This document shows, one piece after another, positions 43,461 through 55,169 of a DNA stretch of 64,000 nt. This stretch comes from Cercis canadensis (taxonomy: Eukaryota; Streptophyta; Magnoliopsida; Fabales; Fabaceae), in assembly GCA_003255065.1 (NCBI GenBank), contig QAOA01007183.1, forward strand, positions 729,001 to 793,000. Direction: 5' to 3'. The notes beneath the pieces are model-generated. The model was not told the DNA's origin. It was given only the letters and a program-made list of their open reading frames with translations, and ran no database searches. Made by a program: the position numbers and the translations under genes. Every line of letters begins with the position of its first letter. The stretch's first letter is position 1.

Positions 43461-46400
43461 TTACAAAGGCTTGGCCTTGCGAATGTGACCCATGCTATTG
43501 ACCAGATCTTTGCGGGTGCAGACAGGGAACGTATTGATGTCTTTGAATGCTTTCAACCGCCATACAACATATGGGAAGCTGAGCTGATCCCTAGAAGTGA
43601 AACGAACCACCTCATTAAACCAGAGGCACATCAATAGATTTGTTAGTGGTGTATGCTTCCTCACGATAACAGAGGCCTCACAAAGAGCTGCACAGAACAA
43701 TTTTTCAAAAGCATACTAATGTAAGTCACAATTTTATTGGCAGGCTAAATGAAAGAACACAAATACACTTACGATACATAGAACCTTAAACATCAATAGT
43801 AACAAATCACGAAATTAGAAGCTTAAAAATATAGAATAGCTATCTTTCTTTCTACGGAAAAGAAAAAAAAATTTGATCATTTTTCAACTACTGTTGTCTA
43901 ATAAAACAATGGTCTATAGTAGAGCATACCTTTCTTTCCATTAAATCTCTTGTCTTCAGGCAAGCCATCTTGGCGGTATTGATTCAATTGCACTTCAACT
44001 TCCTCTGGAGTGGCTTTGTTTTTCTTGACAACAGCCTTAGCCTCATCATAAACACTACTGCGAGCTCCATGTTCTGATATGGCGAATAGAGAATTTGAGC
44101 GCCAAAGAAGGGCTTCCAGCACACCAAGTGGATCCCTCCTAAACTGGGACTTGGAATCTACCCAAATAGAGTGTTTTGCTCGAGGAAACAGGCGATGGCT
44201 TAACATCTGAAAAATATCCAAGCACAAACAGTTGTATAAAGCAATTAAAGGAAGGGACATTTTAACAAAGGAAAATACAATAGAAAATAACAGAACATTC
44301 CAGGCACATATCTTATTTTGTCTTCAACAAAGAAATTATGTGGCAAAATACAAAATCCATTGAGTTAATGAGAGAGACAGAAAGGACACCACCAAACCAT
44401 AACGACAGAGACCCCTATGTGTCTCTATCGACATACACCAACAGATTTCAATGCCCGTAAATCGCAATACATGAAAAGAATATACAGAGAACAATTGGAA
44501 GGGAGGACCAGGGAAGAAAGAACCAAGTGCTTCTGCATGTTGCATGAAAATTTTTTAAGAATATAACAAATGGTGTTATGGAAAGAAGACAATAGCCAAA
44601 AAAAACACTTAATACATATAATACCTTGGGTATTTTACCATTCAATCTTTGATCAGAAAAAGGAAGATCCCTAACAACCACAACACGCCATTTCCCAATA
44701 AACCCATTTTCTCCAATTCTACGCTCCACTAATTCCTGTGTCCTTAGGGTGATTTCATCCCAGAAAGCAACATAGCAAACCTGCATCCAAATAAACAGAT
44801 TTGGCAGATAAGATTGGTGACTTATAAGCTATATCTACAATGAACTCATATACTACATTGACAACCTTCTTAAGTGATGCCTCTGACATTCCAATAGGTT
44901 GATAGAGATCATCTCCGCCACCAAATGCACAAGTAGATACGACAACCTTGCAAGCTTGCATATAACTTTTATCTTCATCAGATATCTTGAAACCTCCACT
45001 TTCACTGAAGAACCCACAGTGTACCATCATAGTTTCTTTCACCTATACGAAGAAATGAAGGGTATATAACTACAGGCAATAAAATAAAGAAGTAAAAGTA
45101 GCTAAAAATATGAATCAAACGTTTGCTACTACTTTAGGAGAAAAGCATCTCCTTTTCTCTTAAAATCCAAAGATGATTCACTTTAAATCTGAGATCTATT
45201 ATCCTAAATCAGGTCAAAATACGGAGAAGCAGCTTATGACCTCAAAACTCCTCTCTCTCTGATCAAATGTTTGGTTTCCAGTAAATAAATTAAATCTCGT
45301 GACTTTTGTATGCTGTCGAGAAAATGTAGTATTCCCTCCTAGAAAAGGTGTATCACTCTCTGATATGTATAACACTTTATTAACAGGGCTACTGGATTCT
45401 TCTTCCACAGGAATATCCAGATGCTCAAGTTCGTCAGGAGGTAGGAGCTTCAAGCAACCTGATAGGATTAATTCACGTGTCAGATCCAGTAACAAGGAGA
45501 TGGTTTAAATTCAGAGTGCGTGATATAATTATAAACACTAATGCTCCTGATCTTCCTGTTTAAACTGCTTAAGTTAACTGGTGCTACAATAGAAGGTATG
45601 AGGAAGAAATTCTGCAAGATTGATAAGTGTACATGGGGCAAGAATACAATTCCCAGTATAGGTTCAGAACTTGGTTGGTAGCGCTCAAAAGATTAAATGC
45701 TAGAAAGCTTGCTTAAGTAAATCTATTAAAGCTTACGTAATTGTATATCCTGCAATCTGTTCATAGAAGACAAAACACTTGTAAATAGAGATTAGAGAGC
45801 AGTATCACCGGTAGAAGTTTCAGATTAGGCTCATAAACTTCAACAGACAAACCAGCAATGTTGGGAGAAAGCTAAAATCAGTTTGGCAGGTTAAAGTTTA
45901 CCACATTTGGAAGGAAAGAAATAACAGAATTGGTTTACTATCAAGATCAACTACTAACCAGCATTTGAGGAGATATGAGAAACAGGCTTTACTAAGTTTT
46001 GAAAATCTTATACAGATTATTCATTGTTGTAAACTGCAGAACTCATTCATCTGAAAAAATAAGACAAACAAAATAATTTTCATCTGAAAAGAAAAAAGAA
46101 AGAATTGAAAACTTTTCCACTTACGTTGTCTAACTCCGCCAACAACACGGGTAGTAGGATCAAGGCGATTCAAACTTCCCTGCGTGTTCTCCAATGTGGG
46201 TCTAGATTTATCGACTTTACTGAGTTCCCAGTTGGGTTTATTCGATGTACCAAGCTGTGAGTTCACCACCGACCTAGGCTTCCTACCTATACTCGTAGCC
46301 TCGAATACGAGTAAACCCGCAGCCAGAATGATGACTAGTAGCATCCAGTATTTCAGTAGCTTGCTGAGCAATCGTCCAGCGAATTCGTTCCTGCTTCTGT

Positions 46401-46509
46401 AAGAGGGTTTCTTACGCTTCCGCCGCACACGAGCCCGCATCCGACCGAGTTCGTCCGATTCATCGTCGGAAACAGAGATCGATATGCCGTTGTTGTTGTT
46501 GATGAGCAT
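43461..46509 (-). CDS. DUF616 family protein (TOD1 / MUCI70-like)
   Basis: Exons 46125-46509, 45241-45458, 44866-45042, 44625-44780, 43930-44206 and 43461-43687 join to 479 residues. The N-terminus is acidic then basic (RARVRRKRKK), followed by one membrane helix (~KYWMLLVIILAAGLLVFEA), a type II Golgi-style topology. The DUF616 core reads GGNTTF.., MMVHCGFFSESGGFKISDEDK, VVSTCAFGGGDDLYQPIGMS, VCYVAFWDEITL, FPRAKHSIWVDSKSQFRRDPLGVLEALLW and LCLWFNEVVRFTSRDQLSFPYV. Arabidopsis relatives are TOD1, reported as an alkaline ceramidase acting in turgor regulation, and MUCI70, implicated in mucilage pectin. The wording seems nearer TOD1, but no tree was made. The start chosen, MLINNNNG, gives the acidic N-terminus; an in-frame ATG 57 codons upstream reads non-family sequence. 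Confidence 0.9.
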
Positions 46510-47872
46510 TGAAATAGATATCAGCCAAGAATTGGCAATGCTGAAGACGAATGTTACCAAAATTCTTAGGGTTTTTCGAAATGGAAAAGAATAATTTTCC
46601 CCCCACTGAATAATAGCTACTGAGTGACAGCGGAACAACTGAACAAGCACAGCTGCAGAGGTACAATTACAAAGAACCAAAAATAAAAAAGCGTCGTACT
46701 AAAGTACTGGTTTCTGTTAAGCCACTAAATGCGCAGATCGTGTTGTATTGGGGAAATGGACACCGAGAGTCCGAGACACAGAGTAGAGAGGGGAAGAAAA
46801 TGGGGTTTGATGCCCACGCTTCCGCAAGGAAGAAAGGAACGGCGCCGATTTTAAGAATGACCCCTGAATATTACACTAATTTGTAATTGTCAGTCCCAAC
46901 AGATTTATCAAAGCCATTGAATTAGTATATACAATAGTATAGTATAGGCATATATATTGTCTTTGAAACAATGTTTAAGTTATACTCAACAAAATTTAAG
47001 TAAATTTTTTAAAATTTAAATTATATTATGATGTTTCTTAGATAAAAATAATCAATATGTAAATGATATGTGTACAAATTAATTATTTTTAAGTTTGTTT
47101 AAAAAAATAAAATAAATTAATTTTATATCAAATAAAATATAAAAATTACATATACTTATCACATCAGTGTAGTATAACATACACATGTAATATTATAGAA
47201 TCCCTGATTATATTAACTGTGCTAATATAATATAAACAGTGTAAAAAAAAAAGTAAAATAACGATGCTTGGTATAAGATAGTCTCACCGTTTTTCTAATG
47301 CCTTATGCTTGGTGAATTGGCACAATGAAATCCACAATTGGTAGGTGCCTTAACAAGTAAAATAACAATTAGATCCCATCAGGTTTACATAATCCATACT
47401 TCAAATTTAAGCATGATTTATAGTTTATGGCCTTTAATTTTTGGACATGGTACACATAAACCGTTTGTCCAAAATTTGTTTTGGCATTAGTCTCCTTGCA
47501 AAATATTATTCATTCTGATAACACCAGTTTCAGTAATTGGATCAAAAACAGGTATTTGATGCATTTCACATTCTCATTTAAGTATGATACCCATATAACC
47601 AACACACACATTTGACAAAACAATTACATTTCATCAGTAAAGATCAAGAATAGAAAAGAACATGGACAGGATGTCTGTATATAAAGCACCTTAAGATTTT
47701 TTCTCAATTTCTCTTTACTCTTCTGACATTCTCCATCCCCCAATTTTACACCTTATCCATAAAGAAATATCAAATGGAAACAAACTGATAGTTTCAGATG
47801 TAAGCCATTGCTAAATTAACTCCAGAAACATGGAGAATAAAGAAGACAGACAATCACATAAAAATTCCAACG
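46510..47872. other. Intergenic region between DUF616 and plastid S9 genes
   Basis: Promoter and leader of the DUF616 gene (minus), then AT-rich spacer and the 3' flank of the S9 gene. No other feature seen. Confidence 0.5.
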
Positions 47873-49781
47873 TCAACGTTTGGAAAACTGAGGTGCTTTA
47901 CGAGCTTTCTTCAGACCAACTTTCTTCCTCTCAACCACTCTAGAATCTCGTGTCAGAAGCCCTTCTTGTCTCAGAGGTGATCTATGGTCTTCGCTCACCT
48001 TCAGCAAGGCACGAGCGATGCCGAGGGAGATGGCTTGAGCCTGACCAGAGAGGCCACCACCATGAGCTTTGACAAAAACATCATAACTATTTTCATATCC
48101 CAAAGTTACTAATGGGACCCTAATGTATTGAAGCCACAATGGATTTCCCTGAAGATATTCCTGTACAACATTAAAATGGATTAGAGAACAGGTTAACTGG
48201 AGAAGTCAACAAACTTGCATGATAAGACTGAAAAAGGAAAAGAAAGAAAACAAATACAGATTTGACGAGCTCATCCTAGTAGACAAGTGCACAACGGTAA
48301 TAAGCCCTTCTCGGGTTACAAATCACTTCAGCATTTTCTAGTTCCAATTCAAGCATGTAGAACCTCAAATCCAAAAGGGCAATATGAGAAGTTTCTTCAT
48401 GTAATTATGAATGGTGGAAAAGAAAGATCTCCAACAAGTTCTAATCAATCAAGTTAGTGATATTACTTCCTTCATGATTTGTCTCAGTAAACTTAATCCA
48501 ATATAAAAAAATGAGAATCATCAATCATTCAATTGGAATTATTTATATTATCACCATCACTATCTACCACATCTCCATTATGATAGAAAGAAAATGGGCT
48601 TATATAACCTGTAATACTCAAGATTATACAACCAAACTAACAGTCCACTATGCCATCATACCATAACCATTATCCCAGTATAAATGTGGCAGAACTTGGT
48701 TAAGGATCCCAATCTCCCAGGTATCAACCCTGCCATTAAATTGAGTAAAGTTTGAATCCTCTCATCAGTTGTTAGACTCAAAATGAATATTGACAAGCAG
48801 CGATGTTCGTGAAGATAATAAGAGTCCATGGAAAAATAAGAACTGAGATGTCATTCCTCTTTCTACCAGTTCCACCCCAGGTCAATTACATAAATCTCAG
48901 TCAAGGTACCATTGTAACCAAATTCTATCAAGAGAAGTATTTTATCTTCTAGTAACAGTTTATCCCTATCATCTTCTTCAAGTAAATGTACTTTGAAGCC
49001 TAGGCACTTCTATATCTGTCACCACCGCAGCCTAAAGTGCCAAAGACTGTAACTCTTAAATGAGAGAACCGCAGCCACACTTGAAAAGTATTTCGTGGCT
49101 ACTATAAAGCTATGATTATACTAACACTAAGTCTAAGCTCATACGCAGAAGATATCAAAACATCTCATGGAAACCAAATTATCTCGATCCTAGGCTCACC
49201 CGACAGGAAAACGAGAACAAATAAACATAGAAAGTTGCTATTAAATTAAAAGTTAGGGGAAAAAAGAGGCCCAAAAAAAAATCTAGCTATAAAATGATAA
49301 AATGAGAACTTTGTGAAGTAAGATTCAGTTCGAGACTCAGTTTAAAATTTTGCTCAATGTTAGATATATCAAAATTATAACATTGATGGGGAAGTAAAAG
49401 AATAAATATAATTTACAGACAGATGGAGAACAAGAGAAGGGATTTGACCTTAGCGTCGCGGTAATTGATTATAAATTTGCCAGTTCCTTCCTGGAGAACA
49501 ACCCTGGCAATGGCGTTTTTCCGGCGACCGGTGCCTATGATTGTTTGAGCAGCGAAACCTCCAGGAAGCCTCGATTTCACGTATTTCGTAAGGTCAGTTG
49601 TTTCCAATTCCGCCGGAGTAGCGACTGTGGCAGATACAACGAGCGAGAGGACTTTGGGCACGTGCGAGTTGGAGTAAGATTCGGCTCTTGCAAATGAGAG
49701 GGCGTTTGGTTTCTGAGAAATCTGGGAGGAGAAGGAGAGAGAAGAGAGGGAAGCTGTGAGAGAAGATAGGGAAAGTGCCAT
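47873..49781 (-). CDS. RPS9: 30S ribosomal protein S9 (uS9c), chloroplastic
   Basis: Exons 49449-49781 and 47873-48160 join to 206 residues, separated by a 1.29-kb intron. The first ~50 residues ([20 protein letters not shown]..) are a Ser-rich chloroplast transit peptide. The uS9 core follows: [21 protein letters not shown], then [39 protein letters not shown]. It ends in the invariant C-terminus [19 protein letters not shown], whose last Lys-Arg reaches the ribosomal P-site in bacteria. The protein is part of the plastid small ribosomal subunit. An in-frame ATG six codons upstream would add MRECKK; the internal MALS start was preferred because it gives a standard transit peptide. Confidence 0.96.
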
Positions 49782-51113
49782 TTTCTTGCACTCCCTCACT
49801 GCTTTATGAAACTTTGGCTGGAATTTGGATAAAGAAGGAGAAAGCCTGTAAGGGGATAATGACTTTTAATTTTTTCTTTTTTTTCCAGAGGGGGTGATGA
49901 ATTTGCATTGACGATGAAGATGAATGGTCCGTGGCCGTGCGGTAAAAAGTTCTCTCTTACCCTGGCACTGGCAGTAACTATACTTGATGATTTTAAAATT
50001 TATTAATTTTAGTAAAATTCATTTATGATACATCATGTTATGTACTATACTTGTTGAGAATTAAACTTTTATTATAATAAATGCTAGAATTTACTTTTAG
50101 TAATTGAAATCGTTATTTTATAATTGATTTAAATTTGTAGAATTTGTTTGCAAGTTAACCCATGGAGCACTAGTTACTTTATTGTAAATATTTTGTATTT
50201 AAAATTTCATTTAGACCAAATAATTTATTCTTGTTATATAATCTTTAGTGAAAAAGAAAATTACATTTTGTAAAGAAAACGTCCCCTGTGATACATTAAA
50301 ATTTTCAATCTTCATTTGTTTTTATGTCTGAACTTATTACTTTTCAACCCCAATAAATATTTTTGGCCAAGTTACAAATTTCCTAGCTATTCATACATAG
50401 TTAAAAGAGAAAAACGAATTTTCTAATGTAATTATCAGAATGGAATGGTAGTTGGGTAAAAAATTTCTAAAACTAGAAAATTGGGCCAAAAAAGCAAGTT
50501 TACCATAAAACATTAAAACCGAAGGCGAAGCCACAAAATGATTAACTTCAATTAANGGAATGGTAGTTGGATAAAAAATTTCTAAAACTAGAAAATTGGG
50601 CCAAAAAAGCAAGTTTACCATAAAACATTAAAACCGAAGGCGAAGCCACAAAATGATTAACTTCAATTAATATGTAAATAATTTTATTGAAAGCAGCTTT
50701 TAACAAGTTGCTTATGTAAATTGGACGTATTTTTAAGAGCACATTAACATCTGCTTTCTAATGCACGTTTGTTTTTTGGCCAAACTTTCCAATGCACATT
50801 GGATTTGGATTATGTTAAGCATAGTGTGGTAACAGTTTTCTATGATTCAAAACTTGTTCATATGCATCCCAATGTCCAACATAAAAAAATCGTACCCATC
50901 TTTATTTCAGAATTTGGACTTGCTCAACTACAACTCTGTTTCACTACAAAATACCAAAACAATCCAGCTAAACAAAAAAACTACTACTGTGCTGGACAAC
51001 AAGTACGATTCTTTGAATTCTCAAGCTAAATTGGTCAGAGTGCCAAAATGTTTGGTAAGTGAGCATTGTGGGACGCTTTCAGAGGCACCTGGGAGTTGGT
51101 TAATGTATTCAGA
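49782..51113. other. Intergenic region between S9 and MATE genes
   Basis: S9 promoter and leader, AT-rich spacer, the duplicated segment around the N at 50556, and the 3' flank of the MATE gene. Short frames between 50769 and 51120 show no family resemblance. Confidence 0.5.
50442..50670 (+). repeat. Direct duplication flanking a single N (probable uncollapsed contig overlap)
   Basis: 50442-50555 and 50557-50670 are 114-base copies differing at about one base (gttgggtaaa versus gttggataaa), separated exactly by the N at 50556. Confidence 0.88.
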
Positions 51114-53382
51114 TCAATGATCATTAGAAATTGATCCACCCCACCTCTTCACGCGGCTCTCTGCTTGTTCAGCCTGTAAATATCCATGGGTAACAAATTA
51201 ATCACATGATCCTTTTTAATTCAACTAGATAATTAATTAATGTAAAAAGACAATGTTAGATAAGAAAAGTACTCACTTCTCTTCTCCAATTGGTTATGGA
51301 AGTAACCACTATAAGAATTATGGTCTGCAGAATTATGCCTCCTATCATCCCTCCCCAAATGCCCTGAATCACAGATTGCAATACATAACGAACGATTAAG
51401 AATACGATAAATTCTAAAATAAACATAACTAATAACTAACAAGAAAGATTAGTGTAGATATAGTACCTCAACTCCCAAATCTAAGGTGAATCCCAAGACT
51501 ATCCCTGCTGGTAACCCAACAGCATAATAGCACCCAATGTTGATGTATGCCACAAGAGCTTGCCAGCCGGCTCCAACAGCAACACCTAACAACATTAAAA
51601 ACAAGTAGTTCATCGTTAATTGATAATATAATATGACTCTCTGTGTTTCACTCTTTCTGCGACTAACCGGATAAGACTGGTTGAAGGCTGTTTAGAAGTA
51701 CAGTGACAGCAAGAAGTGAAGCGAGTTTTGTTGTTTCCTTCGCAACTGCATCACTGGTGGTAAACAGATAAGGAAAGTAATCCCTCGTTGAAAGTACTAA
51801 GATCATGGCAAGAACCCCAATGGATACAGATGTTATAGAAACTACCAACACAGCAAACTTCGCAGCCTTAAAATTACCAGCTCCAAGTTCATTCGACACT
51901 CTCACACTGTTTGTACAGAAATTAAATGTAACAAGTAAGTTCTACAAATAGATCAATAAGATTCAGGAATCCAAATTTGAAACCCATCTTCTTCAACTCC
52001 ACTAAATAGGATCTAATTCTAATATGATGTGATCTAGCATAGAAGATCACCTTATTGCAGCATTGAACCCCAATGCAATCATGGCATCCCAGCCATTTAA
52101 GTTCATGCTGCAAACATGGAAAAAAAATGGTTAGTAATGACTAATAATCTTGAATTGGGAGCAGAGGGAAAGGGTAAAGAAGAATTTTTTTTACCAGATA
52201 GAGATAGCATCAACGGGTATGAGAGGGTTCTTCAAACGTCCTGTTATCACAATCAGAACCATCAAGTACCAAAACTCCAAGCTGCCATCATATTCCATTT
52301 ACACAAGCTCCTATCATGACATTATTCCCAACAAATACAAAGCAAAAGGAAAATGAAGGGAAAGAGAAATACCATAACATAACAGCTGAAGCCAAAGAAA
52401 GCTTGACGAAACCATACAAGTCTGCAAATGCTAGCCATGAGAAGCCACTCCAAGCACCGTCAGACTTAGTGATGAAAATGTACAACAATTGGCCAATGAC
52501 AATCAACCACCACGATGAGTTGAGGGTGATTGCTGCTCCTGTTAAGCCCCAATCTAACTTCAATATTAGTAACCAACTAAAAACCGTATGCAGCACCAAT
52601 ACAACTGCTGATACCCAGGCCATGACGAAAACTTTCCTCTGTGACTGTAAGAATTTCTGGATTGGAAAATTCAACGCATACGCAAACAACTGTGGAAGCA
52701 TCCACAGAGCAAATTTCCCTACACCAAGAAAGTAGTGGTAAAAATTACAAAATGCCCTTAATGATACTCAATGGAAATTATACTTATTTTATTTTAGATT
52801 TGAGTAATGCTAAGAGTAGAGGAGATGAATGAAACTGACCAGCAGCATCTGAGATCTCCGTGGTCTCTCCAATGAGCTCCAAGATGGAAGGTGCCCAAAC
52901 ATATATAGGAACCAAAATAATGGCCGTAGTCAACAAGATGACCCATGATCTTTGCATGTACACCCCCAACATCCTTATCTGACCCGCACCATAAGCTTGC
53001 CCACAAAGCGTCTCCAAAGCACTCCCCATACCCAACTGCGCTCAACCACATACATAATTTAAAAACTCAATTAATTTGACATCTCAATTTCAATGCTTGC
53101 TGTTATTAGCTATATGAATATGATGAAAAGTATAGTTACCATGATCCCAAAGGCTAGGCCAGCAATGACGGAGTTTTCAACAGCAACGGCAGCAAGATCA
53201 AGCTCACTATGGAGACCAGCAAAAGTCTGAGTGATTGCACCAAGTGAGTACTGGCATAAGGCAGTGAAGATTGCTGGACCAGCAAGCTTCCATAGCTTCT
53301 TCGACTCGAAACCGAATCTACCAGGAAGGCTCACTGCCTCTTCCTCCTCATTCTTATTCAGTAATGGAGTGTCTGCGGCCAT
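51114..53382 (-). CDS. MATE efflux transporter (DETOXIFICATION family, DTX33-35-like)
   Basis: Nine exons (53140-53382, 52840-53035, 52373-52718, 52195-52281, 52051-52107, 51668-51906, 51467-51585, 51277-51363, 51114-51173) join in frame to 477 residues. The protein has the MATE layout of about twelve hydrophobic helices in two halves. Family landmarks are KLWKLAGPAIFTALCQYSLGAITQTFAGH-like helix 1, [60 protein letters not shown] and [26 protein letters not shown]. These transporters export organic cations, flavonoids or other metabolites using a proton gradient, at the vacuolar or plasma membrane. The wording is closest to the DTX33-35 group, which in Arabidopsis includes tonoplast chloride channels and flavonoid-related members. 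The substrate cannot be read from sequence. Confidence 0.93.
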
Positions 53383-54556
53383 GCTCACAAACTTCCACTC
53401 CAACACACCCACTTCACTTACTGCTAATATCACAAAGGCAACCAAACTCTAACTTATATTTGAGATGAGAATTTGGGTTTTATGAAATTGGTTCAAAGAG
53501 GTGAGTGAGCCGAGCCCCACAGGTAGTAGCTAACCAGAGTTGAAGCTGACTTTGTTTGAAAGGTGGTTGGCTGGTTGCTGGTAAGTTATGTCTTTTGCTC
53601 ATTTAGTAGACCCACAGTTAGAACTAAGTTCAAGTGCATTGAAATTGAGATTGAGGGGTGGGGTGGGGTCCCTGCCCTCCCCTTGTTCCAATGGGATTGA
53701 TTGGCATTTGGCACGTGAGGTGAGGTACGGAACTAAGGTGGCGGGTCTTGTCTGACGGTCCAAATGCACAACGTCTCAGCAGGATCAAAACGACGTAGCT
53801 CAGGGCATTACAGTTTGGAAAACCCATGCTTATCTTCTGTCAATTTTTTGTAAACCATCACTTAATTGTATCCTAAAAAACATTCTATGAATAAGCACAT
53901 GGAAATTTTTTGCATGTTTCCATGTAGAATCTTGTGGCTATATCAATTGGTTGTTTATTCTCTAAAATAATGAGACTCGTGTTCATTAGCATACAATTAG
54001 TAACTTTTCACTAATTGAACTTTTTACTTCCCTAGCTCTAAGATTATTAAACATGTCCGTAATTAGTCAAGTAAATAGACAAGGGTATGTCTGAGCACAC
54101 AGAAAAGAGAAAAAAGGAAATCAGATAAATATATGGGTCCATTCAACTCAGTATAACTGTATAAGCTATCGTGAAGGGCAGGCACATTTTTAGTTTTTAG
54201 CTCTTAGATAGTTGATCTTGTTATTATTCTGGGTCTGTACTCATGACCCAAAGGAAAGATCTTCAACGAATAGAGACCTGGATATTTATGACAGAACAAG
54301 TGATAAGCAAGGAAATTCTGTTAGCCTACGCGGTTAACTTTGACCAAAAGGATATACAAGTGATCATTTTTTGTTGACGGGTATCTTGCAGAGAAGAAGA
54401 TGAATTGCTAAAACGGATGGGAAATGCTCTTTTATGCAAATAATATCAGGGAGGCTCACAGTTACATGATTGGTAGATAAATCGGATGTCAATCTTCAGC
54501 CAACCAGTGAACCGACGCTAATTTATCTGTATATAAGCAAATTTAAAAATCCCTAA
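53383..54556. other. MATE promoter and AT-rich spacer
   Basis: Upstream region of the MATE gene (minus). No clear TATA box at standard spacing was seen. The remainder up to the MITE is AT-rich without a coding frame. Confidence 0.45.
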
Positions 54557-54997
54557 GGTTTTGTTTGGGAGTTTGAAGTGAATGAAGAAGAGAGAAAAGG
54601 AAATGAAAGATGAGGATTTTCTTCTTTTTTGTTTGAATGATTAAAATGAGCAAAAGAAAAAAAAATAAATAAATAAAAATTTATAATTTTACAAATTTAT
54701 CATTTATTTATAAAGTAAATATATTTAATATAAAATTTAATAATATTATCTAAATAATGTTTGAAATTTTTTAAAAAAAAATAAATAGAAATATAATAGT
54801 AAATTACTTTTTTTTTTCCTCCAAATCCCTCAAATTGGGAGAATACAAAAATGAGACCAAAAAAAAATGCAAAAGTTTGAAATTACCTTTTGGTTTCTTT
54901 TCATTTTTTAATCTTAAACTCTCAAACAAGAGAATGAACACATTTACTCATTTTCTTTCCTCTCCTTTCTCCTAAATTTTAACTCCCAAACAAACCC
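54557..54997. mobile_element. Tourist-like (PIF/Harbinger) MITE
   Basis: The ends are inverted copies: ggttttgtttgggagtt at the left and aactcccaaacaaaccc at the right, one mismatch apart. They are flanked on both sides by the trinucleotide TAA (54554-54556 and 54998-55000), the target-site duplication typical of PIF/Harbinger elements. The 441-bp interior is AT-rich and non-coding, with no transposase. Further inverted similarity is visible inside the ends (gaatga..gagaaaagg versus cctctccttt). Confidence 0.8.
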
Positions 54998-55169
54998 TAA
55001 ATGATCAAAATATAGCATGATATACATTCACCGCGTGGCTCATAAGTTTGATCCATTATTACTTTTCATATATCTCTATGTTGTCAAGATATAATTTGAT
55101 TTGGCCAAAAGAAAAAACAAGATTTGACAAATTTACATTTAAGGCCTTCCAAGTCACCAAACAGTAGCA

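Noticed and set aside
46510..46680. In-frame upstream ATG extending the DUF616 protein by 57 residues
   Set aside because: The extra residues are not family-like, and the downstream ATG gives the usual acidic-basic-transmembrane N-terminus. It was treated as 5' leader.
52288..52735. Plus-strand frames opposite the MATE gene
   Set aside because: Antisense shadows of real exons. The minus strand gives a complete nine-exon MATE protein.
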